64,000 nucleotides of DNA from Chamaecyparis obtusa. Taxonomy: Eukaryota > Streptophyta > Pinopsida > Cupressales > Cupressaceae. The notes under the pieces were generated by a model. It saw only the letters and a program-made list of their open reading frames with translations. It did not search any database and was not told the origin of the DNA. Made by a program: the position numbers and the translations under genes. Below, piece by piece: positions 10,906-24,167 of this stretch (position 1 is the first letter of the stretch; the number at the start of each line of letters is the position of its first letter). The DNA is taken from assembly GCA_027943335.1 (NCBI GenBank), contig BSBK01000522.1, positions 742,001 through 806,000 of the forward strand, given 5' to 3'.

Positions 10906-11071
10906 AAAACAAAATTAATTTTAAAATCTTAATTACACTTAAAATCTAAGAAAATAAATTTTGACAAAAAAAATTGCTTCAAAACTGAAATTTCAATACA
11001 AATAAGAGGCACAAGCTATAAAAACACTTACCTCTTCTTCTGGTTCAAACTTGATGATGTCGTGGAGCCAT

Positions 11072-11350
11072 TCTTTATCTAATTTGATGAATCAAACAAG
11101 AAGAATGCCTTTGTGTATGCGCTATGGGAAGCTCTCCTTGGCTGCAAACGTGGGTTTATGGCAGAAGAATGAACCTTTGAAAGGAAAACAAGACATTTTA
11201 TATCATTTACATAGCATGTGCATGCTATAGTACGTACGCGCTATGTTTTGAATTTCCCAAACCTAAGGCTTGGGCAATACAAGCCATAGCACGCACGCAC
11301 TATGACAATTGGGGGCCAAAAAGGAATGTGGCACCTTTTTGGTCCCCCAT
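11072..11350 (-). promoter_or_regulatory. Upstream region with alternating purine-pyrimidine boxes
   Basis: Three related boxes precede the first ATG of the unknown gene: gtgtatgcgctatgg (near 11112), a longer gtacgtacgcgctatg box (about 11229-11244, itself preceded by agcatgtgcatgct), and ccatagcacgcacgcactatg (about 11284-11305). They share CATAGC/GCTATG ends around alternating purine-pyrimidine cores. Whether they are regulatory is inference; they could also be relics of a repeated motif. Confidence 0.3.
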
Positions 11351-14300
11351 CTTTGTGCATATACCCCTAAGGTGAGAACCCCAACTAAAAACCATCATGA
11401 AATAATGCTAAACAAATTGGCAACCAAGGTCATGTCATGAAATAAGCTTCCATAGCTAACTCAGTAGAGAAGCCAATAGACAAGTGGAGATGTTGATAGA
11501 TAAGTAGAGATGCCAATACTAGATAGAGATGGCGATAGGAAAAAAATTCCTCCACACTACATCCTGTCTCAGTCTAGATTGGCAAAGGTGTTGCTTTGCA
11601 TACAAAGATTTCAACCAGTTAAGATGTTAAAATGTAGGCATAGACATCAATCTGCAAGCTCCAATTCAATACTTAAAATTTCACTCAAAATCCTATTCTA
11701 AATCCAATGTATGACTAAAGTACAACGATCCCCTCACTAGAGAGTACAAATACATGATCTCTAAAGCCAAGAACAACCTAACTATCAACAAAACATCAGG
11801 AGCTTAAAATATACTAATAAGAAAGTGAATCAACTAGTCCATCAGTAGGCCAAAGCCCCTAAAATATTACATAGGGTTTTTTAAAAAGGATCCCTTAACC
11901 TTGAGAGGGTTTTGAAAGGTCCCCACGACCCACAACATGGATTTTACAAGGCTTCCATAACCAAAAATATAAACCTCTACCAAAAAATATTCAAGGACAC
12001 ATAATCAATCCTCTTGCAACAACAAACCAAATCTCTCAAGAATCCATTTTCCACCTTGATATGAGGGGCATCCACCTCAATAGGATGAACAAGAGAGGAA
12101 ATGGACAATTGTCAACTTGAAACCCACCATGTTCTTCATAGTCTCCACCTTAATAGTAGACAAATGAAAGAGCAAGAGGTGTAAGACTAAAATAACCTTG
12201 TTCATAAGATAAATGTAGCTAAAATCAAGGGTTCTAAGAACAACCATCATAGAAGAAATCTCATCAAGTACCATAAAAGAGTTTCTTAACCAAAAACCTA
12301 AGACTAAATCTAGCCTTAACAAGGTTAAGGCACTAAAGTTATAAAAAAACATTTGAAGCCCAATCAGGTATGAAAAACATTGAGATTTTCATACCCATAA
12401 AACAACGGGTCCAAGGAGAACCCTTCAACTCCAAACTGATCACCAACAAAAGATAAACATTAAAGCATATGAGCCCAAAATAGAAAAAAAACAAAATAAA
12501 GCAATCCAGCTCTACCTAAAAACAAAAGAAGTCGCCAAAGCCAAAGAGGAAATAATATTAAACAAGGGGGCACCAATCCTCTAAAAAGAAGCCATCTTAA
12601 ACCACAAGGCCAAGGAGGCAGCCAAAAAAGTATCAACAACCACATGATTTATACCATAAACACCCAAAGTCCCTCTAGGAGAGACTTGTCAAAATTGTAA
12701 GGAAACTCAGGTGCGGAAACAGCTTCCTACACTAATCTCTAAAGGAAAGTATTGTGCAAATTATTTTTAAATCCTTACAATTTCATATTCGTTAAGCTAC
12801 TTAACAATAATATTGCAGCATATACCATACATACAGAAAATAGATAGAGAAGATTGAAACACATAAACACAAAGATATGCCGTTGGGGAAAAACCTTTCG
12901 GTAAAACAACCCCACCCCTCCAAAACCTGCACAATGTATTATCTTCAACACAAAGGTTACAACACACTTGCAATGCAAGTTCTTTCAGGAATATCAAACT
13001 TATGTCTCTCCCATAGAAGCAGCATCATATATATAGACTCCTAAGGACCCAAAAAATACCCAAAAAAGGAGTTTGGCGTCCAACCACCAAGACCCATGCA
13101 CAAAGCCACATGTACACAACTGTTACATGCAATCCCAAGAATAGGCGTCCATCCCTAGAATAGACTATGACAACTTGTCATAGAATCCGCCAAAAATAAC
13201 GGTCACAAGAGAAGTGTAAGAGAATCTGTCATACCAACCTATTTTTGGCATATTCTCTTACACACACCAACCACTTCTTCTTGGGCGCCCAAATAGGCCC
13301 AAGTCATAAGATGCTCTTACACCTTTCATAGCACATTCCTTAAATAGCTCTTACGCATCATAGGAATCCGTCATAACCGTTTCAGCCATGATCTCCTTAC
13401 ACACAATTCAAGATGTCGACACATCAAGTGGAGTGACACATCAACATGCCAACTAGACATGTACACTCACACTTAATTTCATTATTTGCAAAAAAATACA
13501 TTTACAAAACAAATAATAAGAATAGGAATTATCCAAGGTTGAGACACCTTATTCCTAACAAAAATCCCAAAATAACAACACCTAATGTGGCCACTCCCCT
13601 AAGAGAACTAGATCCAAGAACAAGACAATCCAGAATTAGAGGAGTGTTCCCCAAGCTCAAACAAAAAGGCTTGGCCCAACTAGAACAACCCCTAGTCGAG
13701 TAACATACTCTGTAAAATAGAGTAAGGACATCGTCCACCAAAAAACCCCAACACACAGTATGCTAAGGTGCAACACTTCAACAAACACAAGACCAAAGAT
13801 AGAGGAAATTGCCAAAAACAAAGTAGTGACCAAAAATGACAAGAACAGAGGCAACAAAAACAACCCCACAAACTTCTGCAAGATTCCAACTAGATATTTG
13901 GGCATAAATGGAGGATGACCATGGAAAAAAAGCCACGACCCAAGCAAGCCTCAGAATCCTCCATGCGTAGGGTATCCATGGAGGCCCCCAAAGCGGCAGA
14001 GACAATGACCAAAAATAACCTCTTCTCTAGAAAACCATGTGCCTCCCCACCACCAACCACCACACCATCCAGGGAGAACTTTCCCAGAAGCATGGTCATC
14101 ACCATCAATCTCATCATTTGCTTCTTTTTTAGTAGATTTGTCATCTCCCGAAACCCTTGGGACTCTCACTCTCATGCCTCTCTCTCCCACCATAGGGATT
14201 TTTTTCCTCTTCACTTGGGATTAGTTAGATACTTGGCAAAGGGCCAAAAACATCAAGGACAATGTTCTTAAATAAAAGAGTTTTATTGTTAAAATAATCA

Positions 14301-15890
14301 TTTAAAGACCTTCCCTTCATAAAAAAAATTTTTATGAAAATTGTAAAGTAAAATTTAATAAAGATCTATATAATAAACTTGAAAAATTAAATTTTATAAA
14401 TAACACAATAATTTATAAAATAATTTATATTTCTAAATGAGAATTAAATCCATTATACATAGTTTTAAAAACAATTTAAAAAACTAAACTCTTACAAAAA
14501 TCTAAGGCAGGAGAAATTGTTAAAAAATTTAAAGTGGGGAAATATTTTTTAAAACTTAAACTTGTAGACCAAACAAACTTTGCAAATGTTAAGGCAAACG
14601 AGAGGTAGACAAATTTAAGTGGGCCCCACACGAGCTACTAGACAATCAATACATGTATGGTATGCAATTCTATGTATGTGGATGCTTTTTTTAATTGTAT
14701 GGAAGGCCTTTTCTTCGGCTAGATAACCGTCTCCCTTTCTATGTGCGGATATCTCTCGACCTATTCCCCCTTCTAAACATAATTTTTGACAACCTCTAAG
14801 TGATTTGCAAGTGCTTTGACCAAGTCAAAATAACTAAGGGGCCAAGAAATATGTGATGAGGGTGCATTTTTTAATACTATAAAGGCTCTTGTCAGAATTT
14901 TTAAAGTCTTATGCTCAAAATACATCTATTTGACATACACTTAATAAGTAGCAAAATTATATTACATCCCTCCATACAAAACCTAGAACCTATTAGAAAC
15001 TTTTTATTTTCTATTAAGATAAAACATAAATAACAATAAATACATGTTCGAACAACAAGATTTAATCTTTTGATTGAATATCAATAAATAACAATCATGC
15101 TCAAAATTGAAAATTGTAGAATACAAATAATTTAAATTTTAAAATAACGAAATTACTCTTGCAATACTCTCATAAAAAAAATAAAACTGAAAAGTACAAT
15201 CCAATCTAAAGTAGAGAAAGTTAAAAATGAAAGGTTCAAAGGTTTGGAGAAAAGTTATGGAGGAGCTAAGAACATAAAATTGTACACCTTTTCTTTATCG
15301 ATTGGAAAGAAACATTGCCGAAGGTTGAGATTCTTTATTCCAAACGTACTTTAGTCGTTTCCTTTAAAACACCGCCCCATTTTGAAATCTTTACTTGGCG
15401 TCACTACCAAGTCAATTTGGTGCACGACTCCATTTTCTTCATTGTTTAATACGTGGAATCTGCGTCGCCCTCAAGTGGAACCTTTTAACTACCATCTCTC
15501 TTCTTCTTTTTATGAAAATGAGTTCGAGTTCGATTATATAGAGATGCCAGTATTTTTGTTTTTATATAAAACATTCTAATAGTTTGAATGAGCATTCCTC
15601 TATGTGAAAAGTCATCTTAAATAAAAGTGACATGAGTAGTTTGTCAATAAGAACTATTCAATTAACTATTTATATAACTTCTTATTTTATTGATCAAGAT
15701 ATCTTAGTCAAGACTTATCATAGTAGAAAGTCTAATTTGTATTAGAAAGAATCTTTTTCTCATTCAACAATTACATTTTTAATAGCTTGCCAATGCTACC
15801 TCTTCTTCATAATTAGTTGAATATCTTTATAGTTTATTGATTATAGTTAGTTTGGTACATATTGTCTTCATGGTATTAATACAAAGATGA
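11351..15890. other. Gene-poor AT-rich spacer
   Basis: No gene is supported. Scattered open frames of 60-118 codons (for example 13915-14271) show no domain and no consistent codon pattern. About 12687-13446 has an LTR-like flavour: TG...CA-type ends, a tatatatatag box, and a gcaaccttgtg-like style common in copia LTRs. However, I find no partner copy, PBS or matching target duplication, so I do not call it. Confidence 0.5.
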
Positions 15891-16394
15891 CTTCTTCTAA
15901 ATATTTATACCATGCATCGTTCTTTGATCCATTATCTTCTTATCCTAATATAGATCCCTTCAATGTGCTTTCTTGTCATGTTACCACTTCTATGTGATCC
16001 TCACTTCTCATGTTCCTTCTTTTAGTTTTCTCACTACATGTCCTTCCACTTTCCGAATGTCTTGCTAGTTTGACCCCTTCATCGTCACTCACTAGTACCA
16101 GCCCTCATCTCACCTTAGTAATATTATACCTTCCTATTTTCCTTATAGTGTTTAATTTCATCCCTATATTGTTGTATTTATTGCTTCTTGCTTTTCATCC
16201 CCTTTATCCACCCTCTATTGTTGCACATGCCATCATCTTCACCACTATCCCCACTTCCACCTTGGTACACTATTGCAAAATCTAGATAGAGTTGGGAAGA
16301 AAATTGATTCTAATATACTTAACCTAGTCAACATTCTCTATTACATCACACACCTATTTTATGAGGAATCATGACATATCCATTGCACATTGGT

Positions 16395-16800
16395 TATATG
16401 ACACCTCGCTTTGAACTATATCATCCTAAAGGTGACCCTAATACTCATCTACAATCCTTTACTGTTATATTCTTAGATTGTGGTTATAATGATAAGACTT
16501 TGGCTAAGTTGTTTCCATTAATTCTTAAAGACTATGTTATTCAATGACCATATTCTTTGTTTTGAGCTCCACCCACTCTTTTGGTTAGCTAGCTTTTAAT
16601 TTCCTTAGCCATTCTACATGTATATGGACCTCAAAACTATTACTTTTTATTTATTTGCATATTGCTCAAGATTCTAATAATTGTATCAGATGATTTCTAT
16701 TTGTTTATGCCAAAATAAAACACCATCTAGATTTAATGATGACTTTTAAAGTATTTTCACAAAGGGCTTATTATATTCCATCTAAGAAATTGTATACTTG
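16395..16800 (+). pseudogene. Fragment of Ty3/gypsy gag
   Basis: Reading the plus strand from about 16395 gives PRFELYHPKGDPNTHLQSF, then DCGYNDKTLAKLFP and LILKDYVIQ, before the first stop. This matches the start of the Retrotrans_gag domain (FxGxxDPxxHLxxF ... FPxxLKGxAxxWF). Past the stops, further pieces (SLF...PTLL; later QRAYYIP) continue the same fold in shifting frames. Stops and frameshifts are frequent, and no LTR, PBS or pol is seen nearby. Upstream sequence (15900-16390) may be the gag N-terminus but shows nothing recognisable. This is an old isolated relic. Confidence 0.6.
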
Positions 16801-17112
16801 AATGGTCATATGATGCTTATGTCAATAATGTCAAGCTTAAGTTTCTTTCATCTGATGCTTAAAAATATGGGTTCTTCCATACGTGCTCTACATCTTCTCA
16901 TCCTTCCAATTTTTAAGAGCCTAATACTTTCTAAAAGGGTAATACCAAGGAATAAACTAAATTTAGTGGTAATAATGGAGTGGGTAATTCTAATTGTTAT
17001 TATTTCAAGCCTCAATATTATAAAACTTACAAGATTGGGTAAACTTCATGATTATGTGTTGCAGGGTCTATTGCATGCCAAGTTGATCACTTCCTTTCTA
17101 TTCATTCATTAG

Positions 17113-17932
17113 ATGTTGTAAATAGGGCAAACTATTGTAAAAGCATGTATGATTTAAGTAGAAATTTTAATGTTCGTGTATTAACCATATATGAATGTAA
17201 ATGAAAAGCACAATAAATTATTAACTCGTAGAAAATATTACACAACCCTAGATCTACATGAAGGAACTATTTTTTTTTAAATACCAACAAATATAGGTCA
17301 AGTACATGCTAATCTTACAAATAAGGATTACATTCATAAACAAAACTTTAATCTAAATTTTGATAGCATTTTGACAATTTGTGTACTTACAAAATTACCA
17401 AACAACAGATTATAAGTTATTTTTAATATATTATAATCAAACCATGAGCCAAGTATTCTACATATAAAAGATACCTCATGACATGTGTTTGAGAGTTACA
17501 AGCATATTTCTAGAAGCGTCCTAACTTTTCTCATGGACTTGGTTGTCCAAATTTACTAGAGGATGAAAGTAACTCAACAAAAGACAAAATAATATCTTCC
17601 TGATTCTAAAAAGGAAAGCTAAATTCTTGTGTACATAATAAAAAATTCTTTCCTATAGGCTTATAATACCATAAATAACTATAGATTTATTTATAGTTCA
17701 TGCTACTTGTATCCAATAATTCCTTGCAATGGTTCTTCCCATATCATGATTATTACACATATATTCTAAGACACTTGTAGCATAATAATTAGTCATAAAC
17801 ACTCTCTATCCTCATGTAGACATCTAAGTTGTATCTCTACATGATCCTTGAGATGTACATATAATTAATTTCTACTAAATAAATTAAATAAAAAACATCA
17901 TTGCAAGGTGAATATAACTCCTAGTCTTAACA
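17113..17932 (-). repeat. Probable 3' LTR of the copia relic (left end uncertain)
   Basis: Just beyond the copia RNase H tail the minus strand reads a gttggagaa purine-rich stretch and then TGTTAAGACTAGGAG, a typical copia PPT-to-LTR junction at 17932/17933. The other LTR is not in the expected position, so the left end (about 17113) is a guess from where the gag-like sequence stops. The body is AT-rich with no coding content. Confidence 0.45.
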
Positions 17933-18830
17933 TTCTCCAACTGGATATTTACATTACAATGGAACAATAGGGAGCATGATAAAATGAATCAAGCTCTAGG
18001 AGAAGAAAATCCCATAGCCTTCCTAGACCATAAGAATGTTTTTATGATCATTTGTTTAGTTAGTGAATTTGTAACACTCTTGCAACTCTATGAACTCTAC
18101 CAACTGTCTAGCAAATATTATAGGTATAAATATTTATAATGAGCATAATACACAAGATTCTTATTCAAACAACACTTTGATTGTCACATCTAATTTTGAC
18201 TGCCCTACAATCAAAACCAATACTTAAACCACATTTCTTCTTTACAAGCATGTGTATGTAGTTGTGTACTTTATTTGGTGGTGGATAAATCAACCATGGG
18301 ATAATTTTTACGCATCCAAATCACTACATTTCCTAACAAAGTAAACACATAGCCACTAATGTACCTTCATCTATCTAATTCACCTATCCAATCTACATCG
18401 ACAAAGTCTTGTGTGCCCAATATTAACCACATCATCGGTACCATAATAACACAAATAGTAACCTAAAGTTCCTTGCAAATATCTCAACATCCTTTTAGCA
18501 TTAATCTAATGCTAGATTAACTAGGGTTAGACATAAACTACTTAAAATTCTCACTACTTGGCACTATTTGGTCTAGTGAAAATCATTGTATACACGAGAC
18601 TACTAACAACACTAACATAAATCATGTTAAAAATATACTCTAACCAATCATCTAACTTGGGGCACATATCTATAATCTAATGAAAGCTTAATACCAAAAA
18701 GAAAATAATTACTAGATTTTTAATCATGCATAGAAAATCAATGGTATCAACATACTTACTCTAGCTTAACCAAAGCTTTATGTGATCCAATTGCTCCTAA
18801 TCTTTGTATTGTTGACACCTAAAATTGACC
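17933..18830 (-). pseudogene. Ty1/copia RT C-terminus and RNase H, decayed
   Basis: Minus-strand translation in pieces gives SLVYTMIFTRPNSA (RT end, cf. GSLMYAMVCTRPD), KRMLRYLQGTLGYYLCYYGT (cf. KRILRYLRGT), then SGYVFTLLGNVVIWMRKNYP (cf. TSGYVFxLGxxxISWxSKKQP), and finally VTNSLTKQMIIKTFLWSRKA (cf. VADxLTKxL...F...R). These are the thumb/RNase H blocks of copia pol in correct order. There are many stops and frameshifts. Sequence to the right of 18830 no longer matches, so the element is truncated there. The order and the adjacent LTR junction show it is the 3' end of a minus-strand copia insertion. Confidence 0.78.
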
Positions 18831-20547
18831 AAATCCTAACAACATATCTATCATCACCACACTCACCACTATTGACACATTTAACATCCTAGTCCCAACC
18901 ATACTTACATAATCTCAACTTTTACTATTTAAATATATATTTTTATATTTATTTGATTAACTAGGATGTAGCTTCAAATATTTCCTCCATCTAGTATAAT
19001 TAATTAAATAAATATAAAATATTTAATTAACCTAACATCTTACAATAATCTCCTCTAATTGCTTGAATAATCTAATTATTTGATTAATTATCCTATACCT
19101 CAGCATATTCTAACCCCCTACAAATGGTTTAATCATAATAAATTGTATCCATACATGTGTTTAGCTATCCCATAATGAAGTAAAAATGCTAGGTAAGAGA
19201 ATTTGAATTTAAATACTTAAAATTTGGAGGTTATTTTCTTAATTTTGGGTTAGATCCAACACCTACAAGACTCACCTCATACAAGAAATTCTAACACTAA
19301 TGTGGGAATAAAATGTATGGAAATAGATGTAGGGTAGGTGTAATAAATGGAAAATTGTAGGAATATGTGTAGAGATATATGTATATGGGGATAGGAAAAG
19401 ATCACGAGATACAAATTTCTCCATCACAAAATAATTAATTATCTCTTTTGCATTATACACCATTCTAAAATAATAATAAAATTAAACACAATGCAAAAGG
19501 TATAATTTAAAAAAATATACATATACAAAAATATATATTTGTAATTGGTGAATTGCAAGTAGAACCCACTACTTCTATATTTTTGATAGAAAAGTACAAA
19601 AACTAGAGTAATCAATGTATAGAGAGATTACAAAGTATTTTGTTAAACCATAACTTGTAAATTTCATCTCTTCCTAGAGCTTGCATGAGGCTAACCAAAC
19701 ATGCATTGAGTTATCTACCATCATATCCCATGAAACACTATCATGTCCTTTTTTAAATGTTTTCCAAAAATTATGCTTATTATTTTTAGCAAGTCTAGTT
19801 ATCTAAAAATAGTAAGTCAACATACCAAAAATAGTGACTCGAGACTAGTTGATAGTTTAGAAAATAAGTTTAAATTTAATGAATTGGTTATATATAGGAT
19901 AATATTTTATCACAAAATATAGTTAAAATTAATATTGTTTCTAGTGTGGGCATTAAATTCCCATTTAGCATATTTTTGGCTTTTAGTGGCTTGTGACAAG
20001 CTGCAACAAGTAGCAATTTGCATTAGGAGTGGAATAAGACATGTGACACATGGCTACATATATTACATACACTACATGCAAATAAAATATCTTGTTTGGC
20101 ATGAGATTAGATAAAGAGCATCTTTTGACTTGTGGAAGGTGGTTGGTAGCAAAAGACAAAGTTGTACAAGTGATAGTTTGAGAAAAGAATGTTTGAAGGT
20201 GGTGTACAACTCATAAAAGGATTTGCAAAATTGGCAAGCAAGCATTTTCTAATCTTGGGCATAGGATTTCGGCACCCAAATTGGTGTTTGAAAATGTTGT
20301 TATATATTTAGATTTTGTCTTGCATTAGATATTTGTTATATCTTGTCATTTGAACATGCTAATGTTGCTTCCTTTAGAGGTTGGTAAACTAATGAAGGTG
20401 AATCTTTATGGATGATAAATCAGGGATACTTGAGGCTAAAAAATGGTGGTCTAGATGGTTTCCAAGGGTAATCTCATCTTAGTTTGTATTGTTGTTTATG
20501 AAAACATATATTTTTATTATTGGAGTGTTATTTCATGCATTTTGATG
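18831..20547. other. AT-rich spacer
   Basis: No gene or repeat structure is recognised up to the target duplication of the large nest. Confidence 0.5.
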
Positions 20548-20552
20548 ATACG
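20548..20552. other. Left target-site duplication of the outer element
   Basis: atacg here, atatg at 58242-58246. The single difference is C to T in a CG dinucleotide, consistent with deamination after insertion. Confidence 0.72.
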
Positions 20553-21329
20553 TGTTGGTGAACAGAATTGTCTCCTTCTTCTAAATGAATTTTATAAGTA
20601 CTTTATGCCTTTGAAGACAAATAATCTAGCAATAGTTGGGTAAGCATGAAATGTCGCTTCCCTCTAAATTTTTCAAGGTTCAACTCCCTTTCTAAGATAT
20701 TCAATGAATTTCTTAACATAAAAATAAATACATACACTTTTAACCAGAAAGTGTGGAAGGATCACTCAAATACTCTTTGGTATTGAGGTATTTTCGAGTA
20801 TATGGAGAAGCAAAATAAAAACTACACGAAAGAAAAGTTCCTTTAACTTCCAAGAAAATAAACTTGAAAGAGAAAGCTATGAAAGAAAACTATCTGGAAA
20901 GTACAATAATTGCAACGCATAAACAATCTGTGTGAAGTACAAGATATATCAATCCATAAAGTAATTAATACACCATAAGTTCAGACTCAAAGATTTAAAC
21001 CAAACTTTGCACTTTACTATTTATGCTTGATTAGATCAAAGTCCAAAACAAAAACCAATTATTACTATCTCTTTCCTATTAATTCCAAATACAACCAAAA
21101 ATCTAAAGATATCTAAACTAAAACTCTATAAGAAATTTCTAACCCTTCCATTGTTTCATGCCCCAACATTTATAGTTTTTAATATGAGAGAGCCTCCCTG
21201 AAAACCCGTCCTCTCGGATAAGCAGCAAAAATAGTTAAAAACCAATTTTAAACTTAAGCCAAAGTTTTAATGATAGCTATCTTTAAACAAGAAATGCTAA
21301 AAAGATGCCAGGAAATGTGTCGTCTTCCT

Positions 21330-24167
21330 TCATTGATCCTCCGACGTGGAAGTCTACACTAGCTTCCAGGCTCTGAATGCATTTACAAACTCTTGAGCTG
21401 GATGTGAGTGTAAGCCCTTTAAACCAATTAAATTCACCCGGCACACGTTTTTCTCCCATTTGAGCTCTCGAATTCTCTGTAACCGCTTGGGTAGTTGTCC
21501 CCTATTCAGAAATAACATAGACTCTACATTGGCTATCTTAGTAAAATCTTGAGATGTTGGTCCTTCATTTTCTTTCAGGGCGTTCATAGTATCTACGAAA
21601 TGCTTAATCATAGCATCAACATCCCGATTTCCTTCATTAATTTTTAGTATGACTGAAGGATCCTTGAGTGCATTGATATGCATGTCTTTAATTTCTTTCT
21701 CCATTTCCTAAACTTGTGAAATTGCAGCCTTAAACAATGAGCCTTTCCAGCCTAGATTCTGCTTTAGGATAAACATCATGCAAGGGTCAATTAACATCAT
21801 GGGGTTCTCCGATAAGAACTGATCCACTCTGTATGCTTCTATTTCCTGAACTTGGGTGACAATAGTTGCACATTTTTCTTCCTCTAACTCCCAACCAGGG
21901 ATTAGAGTTTGAATCTCACCCAGCAATGCTTCCCCATCCATGTAGGTGGATACAAATTCTAGAATGAAAGTGCTTCCTTCAGCAATAATACCATCAACCC
22001 ATACCTTTATTGCCTCCATCAAAAAATTTCCTTGCTACATTTGCTTCAATAGTCTCTTACTTTCGGCTGAACTTGGGTCAAAATCCTATGGAGACTGGGC
22101 TAATGGTAATGCACCTACGTCGCTAAGCGAAGTGCTGAATTCAGCCATAGTAATCACTAGTTGTTTAAGTTCATGCTTTTCCCTTCCATCCTTCTGTGAT
22201 TGACCAAGCATATGATTAGCCAAAAATTTGAAAAGATGATCTCTGGAATTTCTAGTCAGTACACCAAGCTCCATCTTTGTAACTTCAAAATCCTCTGCTT
22301 TGGGTTCTTGTACTCCTTCCTTGGGTTTAAAAGTAGCGATTTCTGCAGTTACTTTCCCGATGGAGGGATCTATTGACAACCTTGCATTACTCTTTATCTT
22401 CTTCACCTTAGGAGTGCGAACAACATACTTTGTGATGATCTCTTTTACTAGCAAGGAGACAAGTTTGAAGCTTCTCTTCTTATTTACTAAGTCATTCAAC
22501 CATGGGGTAATTGAGCTAGAAACCATCCTCTTGTTAGATATTTTGGAGGGAGTAACATTAACCTATTGAACCTCGGGATTTCTAGTAGACATCTCCTGAT
22601 TCTTCTCTAGGTTTTCAAGCGAAACTGAGATATCCTCATCATTAATTTTGATATCAATATAATCAGAACCCGGAGATGCCATCTGAGCACAGCTTTCAGA
22701 CCTAGTTCTGGGTCTTGTCCAAGGCACAGTAGGGTGTCCATCAGGTGTTGTTTTTCTTTTGGAAGGATGGGTTTTACCTGCATCAGTAGTCAAAGGAGAT
22801 ATATTAGATGAAACATGCAACACATATACTGAGACAAAGTCTGCATTACATTTCTCAAGAGGGGGGCTCTTTGTTTTCTCTTGTATTTTCCTTTTTAGCC
22901 AAGCTTCTATGACTCCAAAAATGGACCTAGCTCTCAACTTTATGTTATCCTCTTCTTCTCTCGCCCAATCTATATCTGGAAAACCTTATTTTCCTAAAAC
23001 ATCAATTTATGAACCTATAATCTCATAAGCATCCTCATTTATACCATCTGTATCAAATTCTAACTACAAAATCTTGATTTGTGGAACCAAAAGTCTAGAA
23101 TGATCTCTTTTTCTGATTGCTTCTTCATCCCCAAGATCTTCCCATAGATCCTCAATATGATATTTCGATGATGGGTGATTACTTAAACTCAGAACCTATC
23201 TAGCAAAACCTTTATTGTCAAAACCTCTCCTTGGTTCATAAAATTGCATGTGAAAGCTCACCAAATTACTGCCTATTATTGAGGCATCAATCATATTCTT
23301 GCAGATCGTAGTTCCTAATTTAATTGGAAACATGGAAGCCCACTTCTCCTCTGGTAAACTATTTTTAATCATTGTAAACATCTTCCTGCAAACTTCGGCT
23401 AAAATGAAATAGTAAAAAGAAAACCTGGGTAGCTTGAGGGGTTCTTCGTCAAAACCTCCTACTCTGATATAGGTGAAACGTGGAAATTGGATATAGAAAC
23501 TACCATAAGTTCGAACCAATTTCTGAGTTTCCAATGATATCCTCTGGTTTGGAGTTCCCACTAGCTGGTGACACATTTTTCCAAGGAAAATGTCATGAAC
23601 TCTTCTATAATCCTCAAGAACTTTATCTCTTCTTAACAAGGGACAATATTCAAAGATATTCAAGTCCTCATTCCAGGGTTCATGAGGGATAGCTCCCAGA
23701 TCTTGAGTGCATGCAAGACAGTAGACTAAATAAGAGGACATGTAGAATTCCTATTTTATTGCCTGAGCTTGTTTAAGCTGGTCTCTCAAAGAACCAGCAA
23801 TGATTTCTGCCCAGTCAAGGTTTTGTTTCCCTTCTAAAATTATCTCTATGAAGTGATACATCCAGTCCTCAAAAAGGAGAACTCATTCTAAACCTTTCAC
23901 TCAATGCAATAGAACTATTATATCATGAATGTTTGGCTTCATATGATCTTTGGTTAGGACCTTGGGCAACTTGGAACTACCCTTATAGAAAGTCTCAGTC
24001 CATTTTCGAGCCATATGACTACAATTTTTATCAATATTTTCTTGAAACTGGGCAAGTGACTGGGTGGGGGTAAAACTAGCAAAAGCTTCCTCCAAAATCT
24101 TGAAAATAGACATTATAGTTTCTTTGGTCATAGACAAAGGTTTTGGCCTCCGGAATTCATTATACAT
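21330..24167 (-). pseudogene. Long reading frame inside the 3' LTR, unknown function
   Basis: One frame of about 945 codons starts at ATG 24165-24167 (MYNEFRRPKPLSMTKETIM) and ends at TGA 21330-21332, interrupted by roughly a dozen stops but no frameshift. The right LTR copy keeps sense codons at some of these stops: CGA where the left has TGA at 23901-23903, and CAG where the left has TAG at 21354-21356. So the frame was longer when the element inserted. Visible parts in order are a globular N-terminal half (LFEDWMYHFIEIILEG; RTYGSFYIQFPRFTYIRVGG; FYYFILAEVCRKMFTMIKN), a polar Ser/Thr/Pro middle (SKRKTTPDGHP), and a helical C-terminal half (ELEEEKCATIVTQVQEIEAY). I see no gag, pol, env, signal peptide or transmembrane segment. 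It may be a captured host gene or an element-specific accessory protein. Confidence 0.7.

Larger units (their letters stand above)
8370..11071 (-). pseudogene. Decayed multi-exon gene of unknown function
   Basis: A gene-like structure is readable on the minus strand. The first ATG (11069-11071, MAPRHHQV) begins a 40-bp first exon ending at 11032 before GTAAGT. The next exon starts at 10905 after an AG and keeps phase, then runs to 9926 before GTAAAT. Several short Ser/Thr-rich exons follow (about 9760-9830, 9610-9690, 9105-9170, 8940-9000, 8760-8840), and a basic last exon ends with a TAG at 8370-8372. Introns are short (about 70-250 bp) and AT-rich with GT-AG ends. At least five in-frame stops occur, all of kinds produced by C-to-T change (CGA to TGA, CAG to TAG, CAA to TAA). 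I do not recognise the protein. It could be a dead host gene or a transposon accessory gene. Confidence 0.55.

Noticed and set aside
12687..13446. Possible solo copia LTR
   Set aside because: Style and possible ends are suggestive, but no second copy, no PBS or polypurine neighbour and no matching target duplication were found.
13446..14271. Overlapping open frames on both strands suggesting a gene or LINE fragment
   Set aside because: Frames shift constantly, encode low-complexity hydrophobic or basic peptides, and show no LINE endonuclease, RT or zinc-knuckle motif.
16010..16285. 91-codon hydrophobic plus-strand frame resembling a membrane peptide
   Set aside because: Composition follows from T-rich DNA. 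It lies beside a decayed gag and has no start context or homology that I recognise.
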